Shown here piece after piece: positions 1 to 6,177 of a stretch of DNA of 8,144 nt. The DNA comes from Armatimonadota bacterium. Lineage in GTDB: Bacteria; Armatimonadota; Armatimonadia; Armatimonadales; Armatimonadaceae. Position 1 is the stretch's first letter, and every line of letters starts with the position of its first letter. Location: the NCBI GenBank assembly GCA_014379275.1, contig JACMMA010000018.1, forward strand, positions 1 through 8,144. Reading direction: 5' to 3'. Made by a program: the position numbers and the translations under genes. The notes under the pieces were generated by a model. The model saw only the letters and a program-made list of their open reading frames with translations, did no database searches and had not been told where the DNA came from.

Positions 1-282
1 CCGTTCTTATTCTCCGACGGCTACAACTGGGGCGACCAGGAGTGCGTCGAACTGGTGCGCCGGATGCTGAAATTCGTCAACCTGATCGGCTACGGCGAGA
101 TCGGTAGCGACTCATGGCATTCATCGTTCGGGTTCGCCCCACTCGGCCAGGCGTATGAGGACGCGTTCAAGGCGGACAAGCGGATGGTGCTGTGCAAGAT
201 CAATGACAAGGACGATGTCTGGCCCGCCCTGCAGAAGTTTTTCTCCAACAGCCCGCACGCGATGCAGGCAACATCAGTATAA
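1..282 (+). CDS. C-terminal end of an unrecognised protein (5' truncated)
   Basis: An open frame runs from the first base to TAA at 280-282 and encodes about 93 residues with ordinary soluble composition. It begins PFLFSDGYNWGDQ and ends HAMQATSV. A Gly/Ser/aromatic stretch (GYGEIGSDSWHSSFG) is followed by a charged helix-like segment around ADKRMVLCKINDKDDVW. There is no membrane segment and no motif I can tie to a family. The GTG at 55 and ATG at 64 lie inside this continuous frame and are unlikely to be the real start, since the frame continues open off the left edge. Its stop codon overlaps the -10 box of the next gene. The coding call is fairly secure; the function is unknown. Confidence 0.7.
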   Translation, partial: PFLFSDGYNWGDQECVELVRRMLKFVNLIGYGEIGSDSWHSSFGFAPLGQAYEDAFKADKRMVLCKINDKDDVWPALQKFFSNSPHAMQATSV

Positions 283-283
283 T
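278..283 (+). promoter_or_regulatory. Perfect -10 box (TATAAT), probable leaderless promoter
   Basis: TATAAT lies at 278-283, overlapping the TAA stop (280-282) of the preceding gene. Six bases separate it from ATG at 290, so a start site seven bases after the box would fall on the A of the ATG. No Shine-Dalgarno sequence precedes the ATG and I see no convincing -35 box. This is the arrangement known for leaderless genes in several bacterial phyla. The leaderless reading is inference. Confidence 0.55.
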
Positions 284-289
284 AGGGTT

Positions 290-604
290 ATGGCAACGAA
301 GCTGACGGACAAGACGGGCGCGAAATCCTCCCAATGGCGGGATGCAATGCCGATGTGGCTTAGCGTCTCGCCACTCCGCTTGTCGGCGTATCTGAGCGCA
401 GTCGGTCTCGGGTTGGGGTGGTACCAGACGCGAACGCCCTGCGCGGCGAGTGACGAAGTTATGGGATACGGCGTTCTCCTCGGGCTCACCGCGCTTGTCC
501 TCGCGGTGACGCAACGCCGCCGGGCGGTTCCCGGCTGGCAGAACGATGCGTTAATCGTAGTCGCATCCCTGGCGGCTGGTTTTAACCTACTGATGGTCCA
601 TTGA
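290..604 (+). CDS. Small three-helix membrane protein, unknown function
   Basis: The gene encodes 104 residues. A polar N-terminus (residues 1-20) is followed by three hydrophobic stretches at about 30-46, 57-74 and 86-103, separated by a short loop near residues 47-56 and a basic loop QRRRAVPG (75-82). The protein ends almost immediately after the third segment. The cluster of three arginines suggests that this loop is cytoplasmic. I do not recognise the family. ATG 290 was chosen because the frame open upstream from 155 overlaps the preceding gene with arginine-rich shadow sequence, and because a perfect -10 box is placed for this ATG. It starts seven bases after the upstream stop but probably has its own promoter. 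Confidence 0.65.
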   Translation: MATKLTDKTGAKSSQWRDAMPMWLSVSPLRLSAYLSAVGLGLGWYQTRTPCAASDEVMGYGVLLGLTALVLAVTQRRRAVPGWQNDALIVVASLAAGFNLLMVH

Positions 605-616
605 TGGGCGATTTGA

Positions 617-622
617 TACCAT
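617..622 (+). promoter_or_regulatory. Candidate -10 box (TACCAT) for the GH43 gene
   Basis: TACCAT matches TATAAT at four of six positions, including the first TA and last T. Six bases separate it from ATG at 629, the same spacing as the perfect box upstream of the gene at 290. The GGGAG at 623-627 is only one base from the ATG, too close to work as a normal Shine-Dalgarno site, which favours leaderless expression. No -35 box is visible. Confidence 0.3.
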
Positions 623-628
623 GGGAGC

Positions 629-1567
629 ATGACGAAAACAGAGCCGGTTTATGAGGGATATTTCGCCGACCCGTTCGTGTGGGCGGCGAACGGGCGGTAT
701 TATGCGGTCGGCACGGGGGATGTAGAGGCGGACGGCATCGATCCGGCTTCGGAACGAGTGATCCCCCTCCTGGTATCGGACGATCTGAAAGAATGGCGCA
801 GTCTGGGCGGCGCATTGGTGCAGAGCGACGTGACGAGGGGGACCGAACTCTGGGCACCGGAAGTCGGGCAGGGCGACGACGGCGCGTTCTATCTGTATTA
901 CTCGGTCGGTCCCGATCATCAATTGCGCGTCGCCCGTGCCGAAGTGCCGGAAGGTCCCTACATCGATTGCGGCGTCTGGCTGACGGGGGCGGAGCGCGGC
1001 ATCCCGTTCGCGATTGATGCCACGGTGTTTCGCGACGACGACGGGACGTTTTACCTCTTTTACGCCCGCGACTATCTGGACAACGAAGCCGGATACCATG
1101 CGGGGACCGCGCTCGCCGTGGACCGGCTGGCAACGATGACGCAACTCGCGGGCGAGGAGCGGACCGTGCTCCGCTCCCGCCACGACTGGACGCTGTTCGA
1201 GGCGCAACGTACCGTCCACGGCAAAGTCTGGGACTGGCATACCGTGGAGGGACCGCAGGTGCGCAAGCGGAACGGGAAGTATTATCTCTTCTTCAGCGGC
1301 GCCGCGTGGACCACGGAGAACTACGGCGTGGACTATGCCGTTGCCGACGCCGTGACCGGCCCGTACACGGGCGAGGCGACGGACCAGCCGCGCATTTTGC
1401 ACACCGGTCCCGACTTGATCGGTCCCGGTCACAACTCCATCGTAACCACCCCCGCGGGCGAGGATTACATCGTCTATCACGCCTGGAATACCGAACGGAC
1501 CAAACGACAGATGTATGTCGAGCGGCTTTTCTGGACCGTGGAGGGGCCGCGTCGCGAGCCGACGTAG
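629..1567 (+). CDS. Glycoside hydrolase family 43 (GH43) beta-xylosidase/arabinofuranosidase-like enzyme
   Basis: This 312-residue protein has the length of a single five-bladed GH43 beta-propeller domain with no accessory module. The inverting catalytic set is recognisable: D14 in ADPFV as general base, D130 in IDATVFRD as pKa-modulating aspartate, and E207 in TVEGPQV as general acid. ELWAPEV (about 73-79) and H268 in GPGHNSI are also typical of the family. Blade repeats such as DGAFYLYYS, DGTFYLFYA and NGKYYLFFS are visible. GH43 enzymes mostly cleave terminal xylose or arabinose from plant hemicellulose, but substrate cannot be read from sequence. There is no signal peptide, so it probably acts in the cytoplasm on imported oligosaccharides. 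ATG 629 is the only start that keeps the ADPFV blade. No sugar transporter or regulator lies nearby. Confidence 0.9.
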   Translation: MTKTEPVYEGYFADPFVWAANGRYYAVGTGDVEADGIDPASERVIPLLVSDDLKEWRSLGGALVQSDVTRGTELWAPEVGQGDDGAFYLYYSVGPDHQLRVARAEVPEGPYIDCGVWLTGAERGIPFAIDATVFRDDDGTFYLFYARDYLDNEAGYHAGTALAVDRLATMTQLAGEERTVLRSRHDWTLFEAQRTVHGKVWDWHTVEGPQVRKRNGKYYLFFSGAAWTTENYGVDYAVADAVTGPYTGEATDQPRILHTGPDLIGPGHNSIVTTPAGEDYIVYHAWNTERTKRQMYVERLFWTVEGPRREPT

Positions 1568-1580
1568 CCGGAATAGCCCA

Positions 1581-1602
1581 CTCTACCCGGCATACGGTAG
1601 AG
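1581..1602 (+). repeat. Dyad CTCTACC-N8-GGTAGAG between the GH43 and DinB genes
   Basis: Perfect 7-base arms at 1581-1587 and 1596-1602 flank an 8-base spacer. No T-run follows, so it is not a good intrinsic terminator. It lies 31 bases upstream of the TATAAA box of the next gene, so it could be an operator or a weak 3' hairpin for GH43. Confidence 0.35.
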
Positions 1603-1633
1603 GAGCCGTGACCAGATTGCGGAATTTTCAGCG

Positions 1634-1649
1634 TATAAAACGACAGGAG
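1634..1649 (+). promoter_or_regulatory. -10 box TATAAA and Shine-Dalgarno AGGAG for the DinB gene
   Basis: TATAAA at 1634-1639 matches the consensus at five of six positions. AGGAG at 1645-1649 follows and sits 11 bases before ATG 1661. A start site seven bases after the -10 box would fall at the Shine-Dalgarno itself, giving a very short leader, so either the box is fortuitous or the leader is minimal. No -35 box at normal spacing is seen; GTGACC at 1608-1613 is 20 bases away. Confidence 0.4.
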
Positions 1650-1660
1650 CAATCCGATAG

Positions 1661-2167
1661 ATGACCCTTGCGGATTTCGATACACTTTTCGCCCACTCCG
1701 ACGTCTGCCGCGAACAGTTGCGCGACGTGCTTTTACGTCACGAAGAGCTTTTCGCCAGGCCGTTTCCGACCACGTCCCGCTACGACACGATCCAGAAGCT
1801 GATGGCACATTGCGTCGGGGCGGAGGAGCGATGGATAACCGTGCGGATTCGCGGGGAAACGTTGCCGGTCGTCTACGAGGACCGCGCCGCAGACACTGTT
1901 GAAGGGCTATTCGCGGACGCGGGAACCGTCCGGGGCGTGACGGATGATTTCCGCCGGAGTCTTGACAAAGACAGCCTTCGCCGCATGATTTCCATCCGCC
2001 TACCGCAACGGGATGCGGAACTCGAACTGTCGCTCTCCGATATATTTTTTCACATCCTGAACCACGAAAATTTCCACCGGGGGCAGGTCATTCTGTCGCT
2101 CCGGCAGTTCGGAGTCGACCCACCGGACTTCGACTACGTCTTGCTGAAGTCCGCTACATCCCTCTAA
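1661..2167 (+). CDS. DinB/YfiT-like four-helix metal-binding protein
   Basis: The 168-residue protein has the usual size of the DinB superfamily, a four-helix bundle that holds a divalent metal with three histidines. H50 in MAHCVGAEERW lies in the second helix, and H135 and H139 in the late HILNHENFHRGQV motif give the HxxxH pair, so the triad is intact. Members include thiol transferases such as the bacillithiol transferases and many stress- or DNA-damage-induced proteins of unknown substrate. Despite the name, it is unrelated to the E. coli DinB polymerase. A hydrolase or thiol-transferase role is possible but cannot be assigned here. The start is supported by AGGAG 11 bases upstream. It appears monocistronic. 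Confidence 0.85.
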   Translation: MTLADFDTLFAHSDVCREQLRDVLLRHEELFARPFPTTSRYDTIQKLMAHCVGAEERWITVRIRGETLPVVYEDRAADTVEGLFADAGTVRGVTDDFRRSLDKDSLRRMISIRLPQRDAELELSLSDIFFHILNHENFHRGQVILSLRQFGVDPPDFDYVLLKSATSL

Positions 2168-2208
2168 CCCGTTCGGTTGCCGCACACCGGAGGGCGAGTG
2201 GTCCTAAC

Positions 2209-2240
2209 CTCTGCGAAAACAATGCGCGACAATCGCAGAG
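2209..2240 (+). repeat. Dyad CTCTGCGA-N16-TCGCAGAG upstream of the small gene at 2267
   Basis: Perfect 8-base arms at 2209-2216 and 2233-2240 surround a 16-base AT-containing spacer. The right arm ends 10 bases before the Shine-Dalgarno of the next gene, where an operator or leader hairpin could act. No T-run follows, so it does not look like a terminator for the DinB gene. A regulatory role is inferred. Confidence 0.4.
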
Positions 2241-2250
2241 ATTATCCGGC

Positions 2251-2255
2251 AGGAG
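2251..2255 (+). promoter_or_regulatory. Shine-Dalgarno AGGAG that fixes the start at 2267
   Basis: AGGAG is 11 bases from ATG 2267, the same spacing as for the DinB gene. The upstream start at 2177 has no such site and would add a 30-residue basic extension unlike the rest of the protein. Confidence 0.6.
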
Positions 2256-2266
2256 TTGCTAAAACC

Positions 2267-2545
2267 ATGAGTGACAAGACGATACCGACCGAAGAACCCG
2301 AAACATTGAGCGGAGTCTACGACGATCTACTTGGGGACATGAACGAAGCACTGCGCTGGGCAAAAGGCGAGGTTTCACTTCGTGCCGCAACGCTCACTCA
2401 CACAGACACGCCAACCGTTACGCTTGAACCGGATGTCGCGGCGGTATTCGGGAACGCGGCGGCAGTGAACGAGGCGTTGCGGTTTCTCATCGAAGTGACA
2501 AAGGGTAATACAGCAGGATTGCCACTCACTGCAGTGACTGAATAA
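2267..2545 (+). CDS. Small acidic protein, uncharacterised (possible antitoxin-like)
   Basis: This 92-residue acidic protein begins MSDKTIPTEEPETLSG. A helix-like segment at about 17-38 (VYDDLLGDMNEALRWAKGEV) is followed by a linker and a second conserved-looking block at about 60-86: VTLEPDVAAVFGNAAAVNEA followed by LRFLIEV. That block resembles, from memory, the VNEALR-type tail of small uncharacterised proteins common in cyanobacteria and related phyla. The N-terminal YDDLL...EAL...AKGE pattern recalls N-termini of some antitoxins, but no helix-turn-helix or ribbon-helix-helix is clear and no toxin gene lies beside it. Function is therefore unknown. A dyad just upstream (2209-2240) could allow autoregulation. 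Confidence 0.65.
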   Translation: MSDKTIPTEEPETLSGVYDDLLGDMNEALRWAKGEVSLRAATLTHTDTPTVTLEPDVAAVFGNAAAVNEALRFLIEVTKGNTAGLPLTAVTE

Positions 2546-2551
2546 TCATAT

Positions 2552-2575
2552 ATCGAAGATAACAGACATCTCGAT
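2552..2575 (+). terminator. Weak imperfect hairpin after the small gene
   Basis: ATCGAAGAT (2552-2560) can pair with ATCTCGAT (2568-2575), leaving one unpaired A and a 7-base loop. TTGTG follows, not a true T-run. The stem is AT-rich and weak. It sits 6 bases after the stop and may end transcription, but the evidence is slight. Confidence 0.25.
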
Positions 2576-2615
2576 TTGTGATGGCGGCGATTTTAACATT
2601 TTGCCACCTTGCCGC

Positions 2616-2621
2616 GATAAT
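2616..2621 (+). promoter_or_regulatory. Candidate -10 box GATAAT for the gene at 2638
   Basis: GATAAT matches TATAAT at five of six positions. A start site near 2628 would give a leader of only about 10 bases before ATG 2638. No Shine-Dalgarno sequence precedes that ATG, consistent with a near-leaderless mRNA. A weak -35-like TTTAAC lies at 2592-2597, 18 bases away. Confidence 0.4.
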
Positions 2622-2637
2622 GCGTCAGTAGCAACCG

Positions 2638-3018
2638 ATGTATATACGCTTCGTCGTCAACCGCATAGATGGCAACTCGCATCAGCCGCAGGGCGTTTTT
2701 ACCGCCGCTTATGATCTGTTGGAATCGGGCGATATGTCGCCAGACGAGCATGTCTACTTGTCGGAGCTACTTACCTGGTTTGCGGATAATCTACGCATCC
2801 CCAATCGGGCGAACATCACGGATCGGGCGACGTTCTGGTATTTTGCCTCCGCGCGACTTTTCATCGGTCGGATGTGGGAACTCGCCAACCCGTTGAAAAC
2901 GCATGACATTTTCGTTTCGACACAGACCTGCGAGACGTTGGGATGCTGTATCTACGGCGATGCGCATCAAGTTGCCGCATACCCGTCCCCATATGACGCC
3001 CCGATTCGGACAGCCTGA
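2638..3018 (+). CDS. Conserved hypothetical protein (MY-RFVV family)
   Basis: The 126-residue soluble protein begins MYIRFVVNRIDGNSHQPQGV and has a helical middle (about 20-53, FTAAYDLL...YLSELLTWFADN), then LRIPNRAN, an aromatic helix around FWYFASARLFIGRMWELA (66-83), and a C-terminal block ending IYGDAHQVAAYP (105-116). From memory this order matches an uncharacterised family in cyanobacteria and other non-proteobacterial phyla, with a middle RFVP/PDRF-like turn, a MWEL helix and a YEDEYQVVA-like end. No catalytic motif is evident. Three cysteines (98, 103, 104) lie near the C-terminus. ATG 2638 matches the usual family N-terminus although no Shine-Dalgarno is present. The gene ends 73 bases before spoVR. 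Confidence 0.7.
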   Translation: MYIRFVVNRIDGNSHQPQGVFTAAYDLLESGDMSPDEHVYLSELLTWFADNLRIPNRANITDRATFWYFASARLFIGRMWELANPLKTHDIFVSTQTCETLGCCIYGDAHQVAAYPSPYDAPIRTA

Positions 3019-3073
3019 CGCGCCGAAGTTTCCGGAACCCGACAGGGCAAAAAATCGGTATTTAAAGGTCTAC

Positions 3074-3079
3074 AAGGAG
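3074..3079 (+). promoter_or_regulatory. Shine-Dalgarno AAGGAG that fixes the spoVR start
   Basis: AAGGAG lies 12 bases before ATG 3092. It decides against the upstream in-frame ATG at 2903, which would overlap the preceding gene by 116 bases and add 63 residues unlike the SpoVR family. Confidence 0.6.
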
Positions 3080-3091
3080 CCCCAACACGCC

Positions 3092-4546
3092 ATGCTGACC
3101 GACGCGGATAAAGTAGAACTGGAACGCTCGATTGATGAGATCTGGGAGATCGCACTGGATATGGGATACGACCCGTACCCGACGCATTTCGAGGTCGTGC
3201 CTGTTCACGTGATCTATGAACTGGGATCGTACTCTCTGCCCGCCCGCTTTTCGCACTGGACGTTCGGGCGCGATTACCACCGGCAAAAGACTTCCTACGA
3301 GTACGGCATGAGCAAGATCTACGAGATCGTGTTCAACACTGACCCGTGCCAGGCGTTCCTGATGGACTCGAACTCGATGCTGTCGCACAAGTTGATCATT
3401 GCGCACGTCATCGGGCACTGCCACTTCTTCAAGCACAACGATTATTTCCGGCAGACCGACCGACAAATGGTGGAAAAGGTGCGTCTGCATCGCGACCGCA
3501 TTTCGGACTACGAGCAGGAGTTCGGCTGGCGCGAGGTCGAGGACTTCTTGGATGCCGTGATGTGTATCGAGGAGCATTTCGATACCGCGCCGATGTTGAT
3601 GCGCCCCGAAGTCGCCGCCCAGCGCGACCGCAATAAAAAACCGGGCGTTTCCAAAGGTTCGGACTATGAAGACATCTGGAGTCTGGTGGACAAGCCCGCC
3701 GAAGCGAAAAAGGAAGGGCGACGCTTCCCGGTCGAGCCGGAAAAGGACCTGATGCTGTTCCTCGCCCGCTACGGACGGGAGCTTGAGGAGTGGCAGCGCG
3801 ACATTATTTCGATGGTGCGTGAGGAGATGATGTACTTCCTGCCGCAGATCAAAACCAAGATCATGAACGAGGGCTTCGCGTCGCTCGCGCACGAACGTAT
3901 CCTGGAACGGTACTTGATGAAGTCGGAGGACATCTGGGAGTTCCGGCGGCTTCACTCCGGCGTACTGTCGCCGTCGCCGCACCGCGGTTCGACCAACCCG
4001 TACTATGTCGGCTTTCAAATTCTTAAAGATATCGAACGCCGCTGGGACGGCACGATGGATGTCGGTGACGAGCCGGAGACGGACTGGCTCGGCACGGTGA
4101 AGAAACGTCCGATCGGCGACGGTTGGAAGAAAATATTCGAGGTGTGCGAGGAGGAGGCAGACCCGTCGTTTCTGCGGAAATATCTGACGGAACCGCTGGT
4201 GAAACGCCTGGATATGTATACCTATAAGCGCGTCGAGGAGGCGGGCGAGGAACGCTGGGTGGTGGACTCGACCGACTGGCAAGAGGTGCGCGACACGATG
4301 GTCGATAACATGACCAACTTCGGCGTGCCGGTGATCAAGGTGATGGACGGCGATTACGGGCGGCGCGGCGAGCTGTACCTGAAGCATTTCCACGACGGCA
4401 AGGACATCGACACGGACTATACGGGCAAGACGCTAAAAGCCGTCTACAAACTCTGGGGACGGCCGGTGCATCTGGAAACGCTGGTAGATAACGTCCCGAC
4501 CCGTCTCTCGTTCGACGGCGAACAAAATAGCGAGGAACCGGCTTAG
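3092..4546 (+). CDS. spoVR: SpoVR/YcgB family protein
   Basis: The 484-residue length fits the family (about 470-510). Family landmarks appear in order: the N-terminal helix and GYDPYPTHFEVVP (25-37), SYSLPARFSHWTFGR (46-60), YGMSKIYEIVFNTDPCQAFL (71-90), HVIGHCHFFKHNDYF (105-119), MNEGFASLAHERIL (258-271), TNPYYVGFQILKDIERRWD (301-319) and DPSFLRKYLTEPLVKRLDMY (357-376). SpoVR was described as affecting spore cortex formation in Bacillus; homologues such as E. coli YcgB occur in non-sporulating bacteria, often near the PrkA kinase (YeaG) and YeaH, neither of which is in this window. The biochemical role is not known. The conserved HxxxH and NEG-H elements suggest a metal or active site, which is inference. 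The gene converges on the photolyase across a large palindrome. Confidence 0.93.
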   Translation: MLTDADKVELERSIDEIWEIALDMGYDPYPTHFEVVPVHVIYELGSYSLPARFSHWTFGRDYHRQKTSYEYGMSKIYEIVFNTDPCQAFLMDSNSMLSHKLIIAHVIGHCHFFKHNDYFRQTDRQMVEKVRLHRDRISDYEQEFGWREVEDFLDAVMCIEEHFDTAPMLMRPEVAAQRDRNKKPGVSKGSDYEDIWSLVDKPAEAKKEGRRFPVEPEKDLMLFLARYGRELEEWQRDIISMVREEMMYFLPQIKTKIMNEGFASLAHERILERYLMKSEDIWEFRRLHSGVLSPSPHRGSTNPYYVGFQILKDIERRWDGTMDVGDEPETDWLGTVKKRPIGDGWKKIFEVCEEEADPSFLRKYLTEPLVKRLDMYTYKRVEEAGEERWVVDSTDWQEVRDTMVDNMTNFGVPVIKVMDGDYGRRGELYLKHFHDGKDIDTDYTGKTLKAVYKLWGRPVHLETLVDNVPTRLSFDGEQNSEEPA

Positions 4547-4554
4547 TTTCGTTT

Positions 4555-4621
4555 CTTCTTTCTGTCCTACGCGGACGGCGCCAACGTAAGGTTGGCGCCG
4601 TCCGCGTAGGACAGAAAGAAG
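4555..4621. repeat. Perfect long inverted repeat (31-base arms, 5-base loop) between convergent genes
   Basis: The left arm (4555-4585) and right arm (4591-4621) are exact reverse complements, separated by GTAAG (4586-4590). The outer part is pyrimidine-rich (CTTCTTTCTGTCC) and the inner part GC-rich (GCGGACGGCGCCAAC). It starts 8 bases after the spoVR stop and ends 4 bases before the photolyase stop, taking 67 of the 79 intergenic bases. A shared transcription terminator is the obvious role. However, both transcripts would have the U-rich tract on the 5' side and an A/G-rich tract on the 3' side, the reverse of an intrinsic terminator. Termination by another route, RNase III processing, 3'-end protection, or a mobile palindromic element are alternatives. 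Confidence 0.9.
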
Positions 4622-4625
4622 GAGA

Positions 4626-6161
4626 CTAAAGGTCGTCAATCATCGTTAGCAGAACGGCTTTGCGGGCTGTGATCGCCGCCCGTTCTTCGTCGGTCTTGCC
4701 GCGCAAGCCGAACAGATTTTGCGTCATGCGTTGCGAGAGCGGGTCGGACTCATGTTCTATCAGGAACGACCAGTAGAGCGTGGTGAACGGGCACGCTGTG
4801 TCGCCGGTCGCCTCTTTCGGGTTGTAGACACAGTCGCCGCAGTAATCGCTCATCCGGTCTATGTACGCTCCGCTCGACACGTAGGGCTTCGTCGCGACCC
4901 AGCCGCCGTCCGCGAACTGCGACATTCCCACCACGTTCGGCGTGACGACCCACTCGTACGCGTCCAGGTACAGGCTCCAGAACCATTTGTTCAGCTCGTG
5001 CGGGTTCGCGCCGTACAGCAGGGCGAAATTCCCAAGCACCATCAGCCGCTCGATATGGTGCGAGTAACCGTTTTCCAGGACACGGCGCGTGACATGGCGC
5101 AGGCAACGCATCTTCGTGTCGCCCGTCCAGTAGAACGCCGGGAGCGGGCGCGTGTGGTTCAGAGTGTTCGTGGTCTGGTAGTCGCCGGGGAACGATTCCG
5201 CCATGTGGTACATGAACTCACGCCACCCGATGATCTGCCGGACGAACCCCTCGACCGAGTTGATCGGAACGTCGCCCCGTTCGTAAGCGGCAACCGCCGC
5301 GTCGATGCACTCGCGCGGTGATAAAAGCGACAGGTTGAGCGCGATAGAAAGAAGCGAGTGGAACCCGAAATCGTCGCGCGTGGTCATCGCGTCTTCGTAT
5401 GCCCCGAAATCACGCAGACAGTATAGGACGAAGAAAGTTAATGCCGCTTCGGCATCGGCACGCGAAACCGGCGACGCGAACCCGTTTACCGCGCCGTACA
5501 ACCCGAAGGACAGGTGCAGACCGCGCACAACCTCGATGATCTCCTGCGTGATTTCGTCCGGCTCCGCGCGGAACGGTGGGATGGGCGCGTGTTTTTTGGG
5601 GAACGGCTTGCGGTTCTGTTTATCGTGGTTCCATTCGCCGCCCGCGGGAAGGTTGCCGACCATCAATATTCCGTTTCGCTTGCGAACGTCGCGGTAATAG
5701 TCTTCCATTTTCGGCGACTTGCGCCCCGCGAGCCATGTGGCGAACGATTCCGGCGCGGTGTACCAGAACGGGTCGGGGTGTTCGGCGATGGCGAGACCGG
5801 CTTCGCTCAGAAACTTGTGCAAACCGCGCCGGGTCGCCCGCTCGCGGGGGCGCACGAACGCCACGGTTTTCGCGCCATGCGCCGCCGCTGTATCTACCAC
5901 GGCATCTTTGAACCGGCGATTTTCCTCCTGCCGGACATACTCGACGGCGTATCCCAGCCCGCGCAGTTCGGCGGCGAAGTGCCGCATCGCCGACCAGAGG
6001 AGCACGATCTTTTTCGCGTGGTAGGGCTGCCGTTTCACAAAGTCGGCGGACTCGACCATCAACACCACATCGGCACCCGGCACGGCGACAAGCGTTTCGG
6101 CGACGTAGGTGTGTGAGAGCTGATCACCGAGGATAAGAATCAGACGCGGTTCGGTGGGCAT
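4626..6161 (-). CDS. phrB: Iron-sulfur bacterial cryptochrome/(6-4) photolyase, PhrB-type
   Basis: This 511-residue protein belongs to the deoxyribodipyrimidine photolyase-related family (FeS-BCP). In Agrobacterium PhrB it repairs UV-induced (6-4) photoproducts with blue light and carries FAD, a ribityllumazine antenna and a 4Fe-4S cluster. The N-terminal Rossmann-like domain starts LILILGDQLSH (7-17). The C-terminal helical FAD domain holds the cluster ligands C353, C441, C444 and C457, which equal the PhrB cysteines at 350, 438, 441 and 454 with a constant offset of three. H368-H369 in GYSHHIERL match the two PhrB histidines needed for (6-4) repair, and W345 and W393 match its electron-transfer tryptophans. 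All key residues are present, so activity is likely. No Shine-Dalgarno precedes ATG 6161. It is divergent from the hydrolase gene. PhrB numbering is from memory. Confidence 0.93.
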   Translation of the reverse strand: MPTEPRLILILGDQLSHTYVAETLVAVPGADVVLMVESADFVKRQPYHAKKIVLLWSAMRHFAAELRGLGYAVEYVRQEENRRFKDAVVDTAAAHGAKTVAFVRPRERATRRGLHKFLSEAGLAIAEHPDPFWYTAPESFATWLAGRKSPKMEDYYRDVRKRNGILMVGNLPAGGEWNHDKQNRKPFPKKHAPIPPFRAEPDEITQEIIEVVRGLHLSFGLYGAVNGFASPVSRADAEAALTFFVLYCLRDFGAYEDAMTTRDDFGFHSLLSIALNLSLLSPRECIDAAVAAYERGDVPINSVEGFVRQIIGWREFMYHMAESFPGDYQTTNTLNHTRPLPAFYWTGDTKMRCLRHVTRRVLENGYSHHIERLMVLGNFALLYGANPHELNKWFWSLYLDAYEWVVTPNVVGMSQFADGGWVATKPYVSSGAYIDRMSDYCGDCVYNPKEATGDTACPFTTLYWSFLIEHESDPLSQRMTQNLFGLRGKTDEERAAITARKAVLLTMIDDL

Positions 6162-6177
6162 ATCGCACCGTTCAACG

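Noticed and set aside
155..289. N-terminal extension of the small membrane protein to 155
   Set aside because: The extra residues are Arg/Cys/Ser-rich shadow sequence inside the preceding gene; ATG 290 has a perfectly placed -10 box.
587..1480. Long open frame of 297 codons on the minus strand opposite the GH43 gene
   Set aside because: It lies fully antisense to a gene with clear GH43 catalytic motifs and shows no recognisable domain. It is a GC-rich codon-position shadow.
1661..2167. DinB gene as a DNA polymerase IV
   Set aside because: The sequence is the short DinB/YfiT four-helix metal-binding fold, unrelated to the Y-family polymerase that shares the name.
2526..2537. Perfect 12-base palindrome TCACTGCAGTGA
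   Set aside because: It lies inside the coding end of the 92-residue gene with no flanking extension, and a match of this length can occur by chance.
2903..3091. N-terminal extension of SpoVR to ATG 2903
   Set aside because: It overlaps the 2638-3018 gene by 116 bases and is Arg/His/Pro-rich, while ATG 3092 has its own Shine-Dalgarno and gives the usual family length.
3062..4393. Minus-strand open frame of 443 codons opposite spoVR
   Set aside because: It is antisense to a well-matched SpoVR protein and has His/Val/Arg-skewed composition typical of a mirrored frame.
3092..4546. SpoVR as evidence that the organism forms spores
   Set aside because: The family is widespread in non-sporulating bacteria such as E. 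coli (YcgB).
4555..4621. Reading the large palindrome as a standard bidirectional intrinsic terminator
   Set aside because: No U-run follows the stem on either strand; the pyrimidine tract is on the 5' side in both directions. Termination is still possible by other means.
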